DNA from: Thermacetogenium sp. UBA4966
GTDB taxonomy: Bacteria; Bacillota; DSM-12270; Thermacetogeniales; Thermacetogeniaceae
Assembly (NCBI GenBank): GCA_002397275.1
Contig: DHAA01000126.1
Coordinates: 1 to 6,661, forward strand
DNA: 6,661 nt
Reading direction: 5' to 3'
The position numbers were made by a program, and so were the translations under genes. The notes beneath the pieces are model-generated. The model ran no database searches and was not told where the DNA came from. It saw nothing but the letters and a program-made list of their open reading frames with translations. Positions 5,507 to 6,661 of this stretch are shown one piece after another (position 1 is the stretch's first letter; each line of letters starts with the position of its first letter).

Positions 5507-6523
5507 ATGAAAAGAAAAAATTTTTGGATTTTAATTATAGGAATCGCGGTTTTGTGTATTATAATACCGGCTGCATCCGGGGCGTATAATTCTCTGAACA
5601 AAAAAAGCGGGAATCCGTCTGTGGAAAAGCCGGCCGACAAGTCTGCCAACGAAGAGAACGATCAAGACAAGTCGGAAAATGCGTCTTCTCAGCCTGAAGA
5701 AAACCGGGAGCAGCCCGCCCATGAAGAATATACCGTCAAGGCGGGGGATAACCTCTGGGAAATCGCTCAGAAGTTCCAAACATCCGTCGAATCTATTAAG
5801 GAACTCAATAATCTTTCGGAAAACGACCTGATACCGGGGCAGGTACTGACGATTCCCAGCCCGGGAACACAATTAAAAACTGAAGAAACCACCCCATCCC
5901 GGAGCCTGGATAGCAGGGGGAGATATGTTGTTCAAGATGGCGACAGCTTATGGATTATTGCCGAAAAGCTTCAGATATCGGTTGATGCGCTTAGAGAACT
6001 CAATGGTTTGACCGGTGATCAGCTTCGCCCGGGGCAGACGCTGCAGGTATCCGGTGAAGCAAGCCTGTCCAACCGCCAGGCCGATCAGTCGACGCCAGCA
6101 GCAGAAGCGAAACAGGATGCGCCCGCGCCCGAGCAGAAGACGGACCCTGCGCCACAACCGAAATCCGGCATTGTGGAAACGGCCAGGCAATACCTGGGCG
6201 CTTCCTATGTTTATGGGGGGAGCAGTCCGAGTGGATTTGACTGCTCGGGTTTTGTCCAGTATGTTTATAAGCAGCATGGCATAAGCCTGCCGCGGGTAGC
6301 CGGCGACCAGGCGAACGTTGGAACAAGAGTGGATTCTCCGGCGCCCGGCGACCTCGTTTTTTTTACAAGAGCTGCCGGGAGCGGGGAGATCTCACATGTA
6401 GGGATTTATATAGGGAATAATACCTTTATTCATGCCCGAAATAAAGAAAACGGCGTGACTTCTAATTCTCTGGACGATTCATCAAATTATGGCAAACGTT
6501 TTGCAGGAGCTAACCGTATTTAA
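5507..6523 (+). CDS. Secreted LysM-NlpC/P60 peptidoglycan endopeptidase
   Basis: This is a cell-wall hydrolase of the NlpC/P60 cysteine peptidase family, expected to cut stem-peptide bonds in peptidoglycan outside the membrane. Numbering is from the ATG at 5507 (338 residues). MKRK and a hydrophobic stretch (about 5-24) form a signal peptide or membrane anchor, with SGA-Y (24-27) a possible cleavage site. A polar Asn/Glu/Lys-rich linker follows. Two LysM glycan-binding repeats occupy about 75-117 and 140-182, both with the pattern Y-V-GD-LW-IA and ending in PGQ-L. A Pro/Ala/Gln-rich linker (about 185-218) leads to the catalytic domain at 220-338. C246 (FDCSGF), H297 (ISHVGIYIG) and H309 (FIHAR) form the usual triad. 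The start at 5507 is preferred over the in-frame GTG at 5480, because GGGAGGGG (5488-5495) and GAGG (5498-5501) precede it and the signal peptide then starts correctly. Roles in growth, sporulation or germination cannot be separated by sequence. Confidence 0.95.
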   Translation: MKRKNFWILIIGIAVLCIIIPAASGAYNSLNKKSGNPSVEKPADKSANEENDQDKSENASSQPEENREQPAHEEYTVKAGDNLWEIAQKFQTSVESIKELNNLSENDLIPGQVLTIPSPGTQLKTEETTPSRSLDSRGRYVVQDGDSLWIIAEKLQISVDALRELNGLTGDQLRPGQTLQVSGEASLSNRQADQSTPAAEAKQDAPAPEQKTDPAPQPKSGIVETARQYLGASYVYGGSSPSGFDCSGFVQYVYKQHGISLPRVAGDQANVGTRVDSPAPGDLVFFTRAAGSGEISHVGIYIGNNTFIHARNKENGVTSNSLDDSSNYGKRFAGANRI

Positions 6524-6545
6524 ATAAAAATGATGAGGTATAGTT

Positions 6546-6661
6546 ATGGAATATGAAAAATTAAGCGGCATCACCATTGAGAAACTGCACCAGGATATTG
6601 AAAAAACCGGCTATATCGCTGAAGACGACATAGTAATACCGGTTTATCTGGCCCTGCGCCT
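6546..6661 (+). CDS. Probable MoxR-type AAA ATPase, N-terminal fragment
   Basis: Only the first 38 codons are in the window, and the frame is open to its end. The start ATG at 6546 has GAGGT (6535-6539) 6 nt upstream and lies 22 nt after the NlpC/P60 stop, suggesting a shared transcript. The segment GYIAEDDIVIPVYLALRL resembles the helix before the Walker A motif in MoxR-family ATPases, where a phrase like LALxLxKPLLxEGPxGVGKT normally continues. These are chaperone-like ATPases often paired with VWA-domain proteins. The Walker A motif itself would lie just outside the window, so the assignment rests on a short resemblance and is tentative. Confidence 0.6.
   Translation, partial: MEYEKLSGITIEKLHQDIEKTGYIAEDDIVIPVYLALR

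Noticed and set aside
5948..6326. Overlapping minus-strand and alternate + strand open frames within the LysM-NlpC/P60 gene
   Set aside because: These are reading-frame shadows: Arg/Pro-rich low-complexity products opposite or out of frame with clear LysM and NlpC/P60 domains.

Overview
The window looks like chromosomal core sequence from a Gram-positive, endospore-forming Firmicute, probably an anaerobic clostridial lineage of the Peptococcaceae/Desulfotomaculum type (lineage is inference). Three things support this. SpoVS is nearly identical to the Bacillus form. The order rny - ymdB - spoVS is a conserved Firmicute neighbourhood. There are strong GGAGG-type ribosome binding sites and U-tract terminators throughout. 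Every confident gene is on the + strand, and I see no mobile element, CRISPR array, tRNA or rRNA.

Layout: 1-130 is an intergenic leader with an intrinsic terminator at 77-106. Next is rny (RNase Y, 133-1692), closed by a perfect palindromic terminator (1704-1735). A 167-residue protein that I do not recognise follows (1859-2362), then ymdB (2430-3212). A well-formed sigma-A-like promoter with an extended -10 (3215-3243) precedes spoVS (3304-3564). A second, weaker promoter candidate at the spoVS 3' end, followed by a 16-bp perfect hairpin (3595-3636), leads into an M19 membrane-dipeptidase-family gene (3659-4591). A PHP-domain phosphoesterase starts 14 nt later (4606-5427). After an 80-nt gap comes a secreted or membrane-anchored LysM-LysM-NlpC/P60 wall hydrolase (5507-6523). 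The window ends in the first 38 codons of what looks like a MoxR-type AAA ATPase (6546 onward).

Together, the left half holds RNA decay and developmental functions: RNase Y starts mRNA decay, YmdB is a phosphodiesterase affecting developmental choice, and SpoVS is a sporulation regulator. The right half holds a dipeptidase, a PHP phosphoesterase that may act on short RNA or nucleotides, a peptidoglycan hydrolase and a chaperone-like ATPase. Three phosphoester hydrolases (RNase Y, YmdB, PHP) and two peptide or wall hydrolases lie within 6.5 kb. This is mostly ordinary housekeeping DNA, and I do not see a convincing undescribed system. The points most worth a second look are the probable non-canonical ATT start of rny, the terminator directly upstream of rny with no room for a promoter, the unrecognised gene inserted between rny and ymdB, and the promoter/hairpin arrangement between spoVS and the dipeptidase gene.
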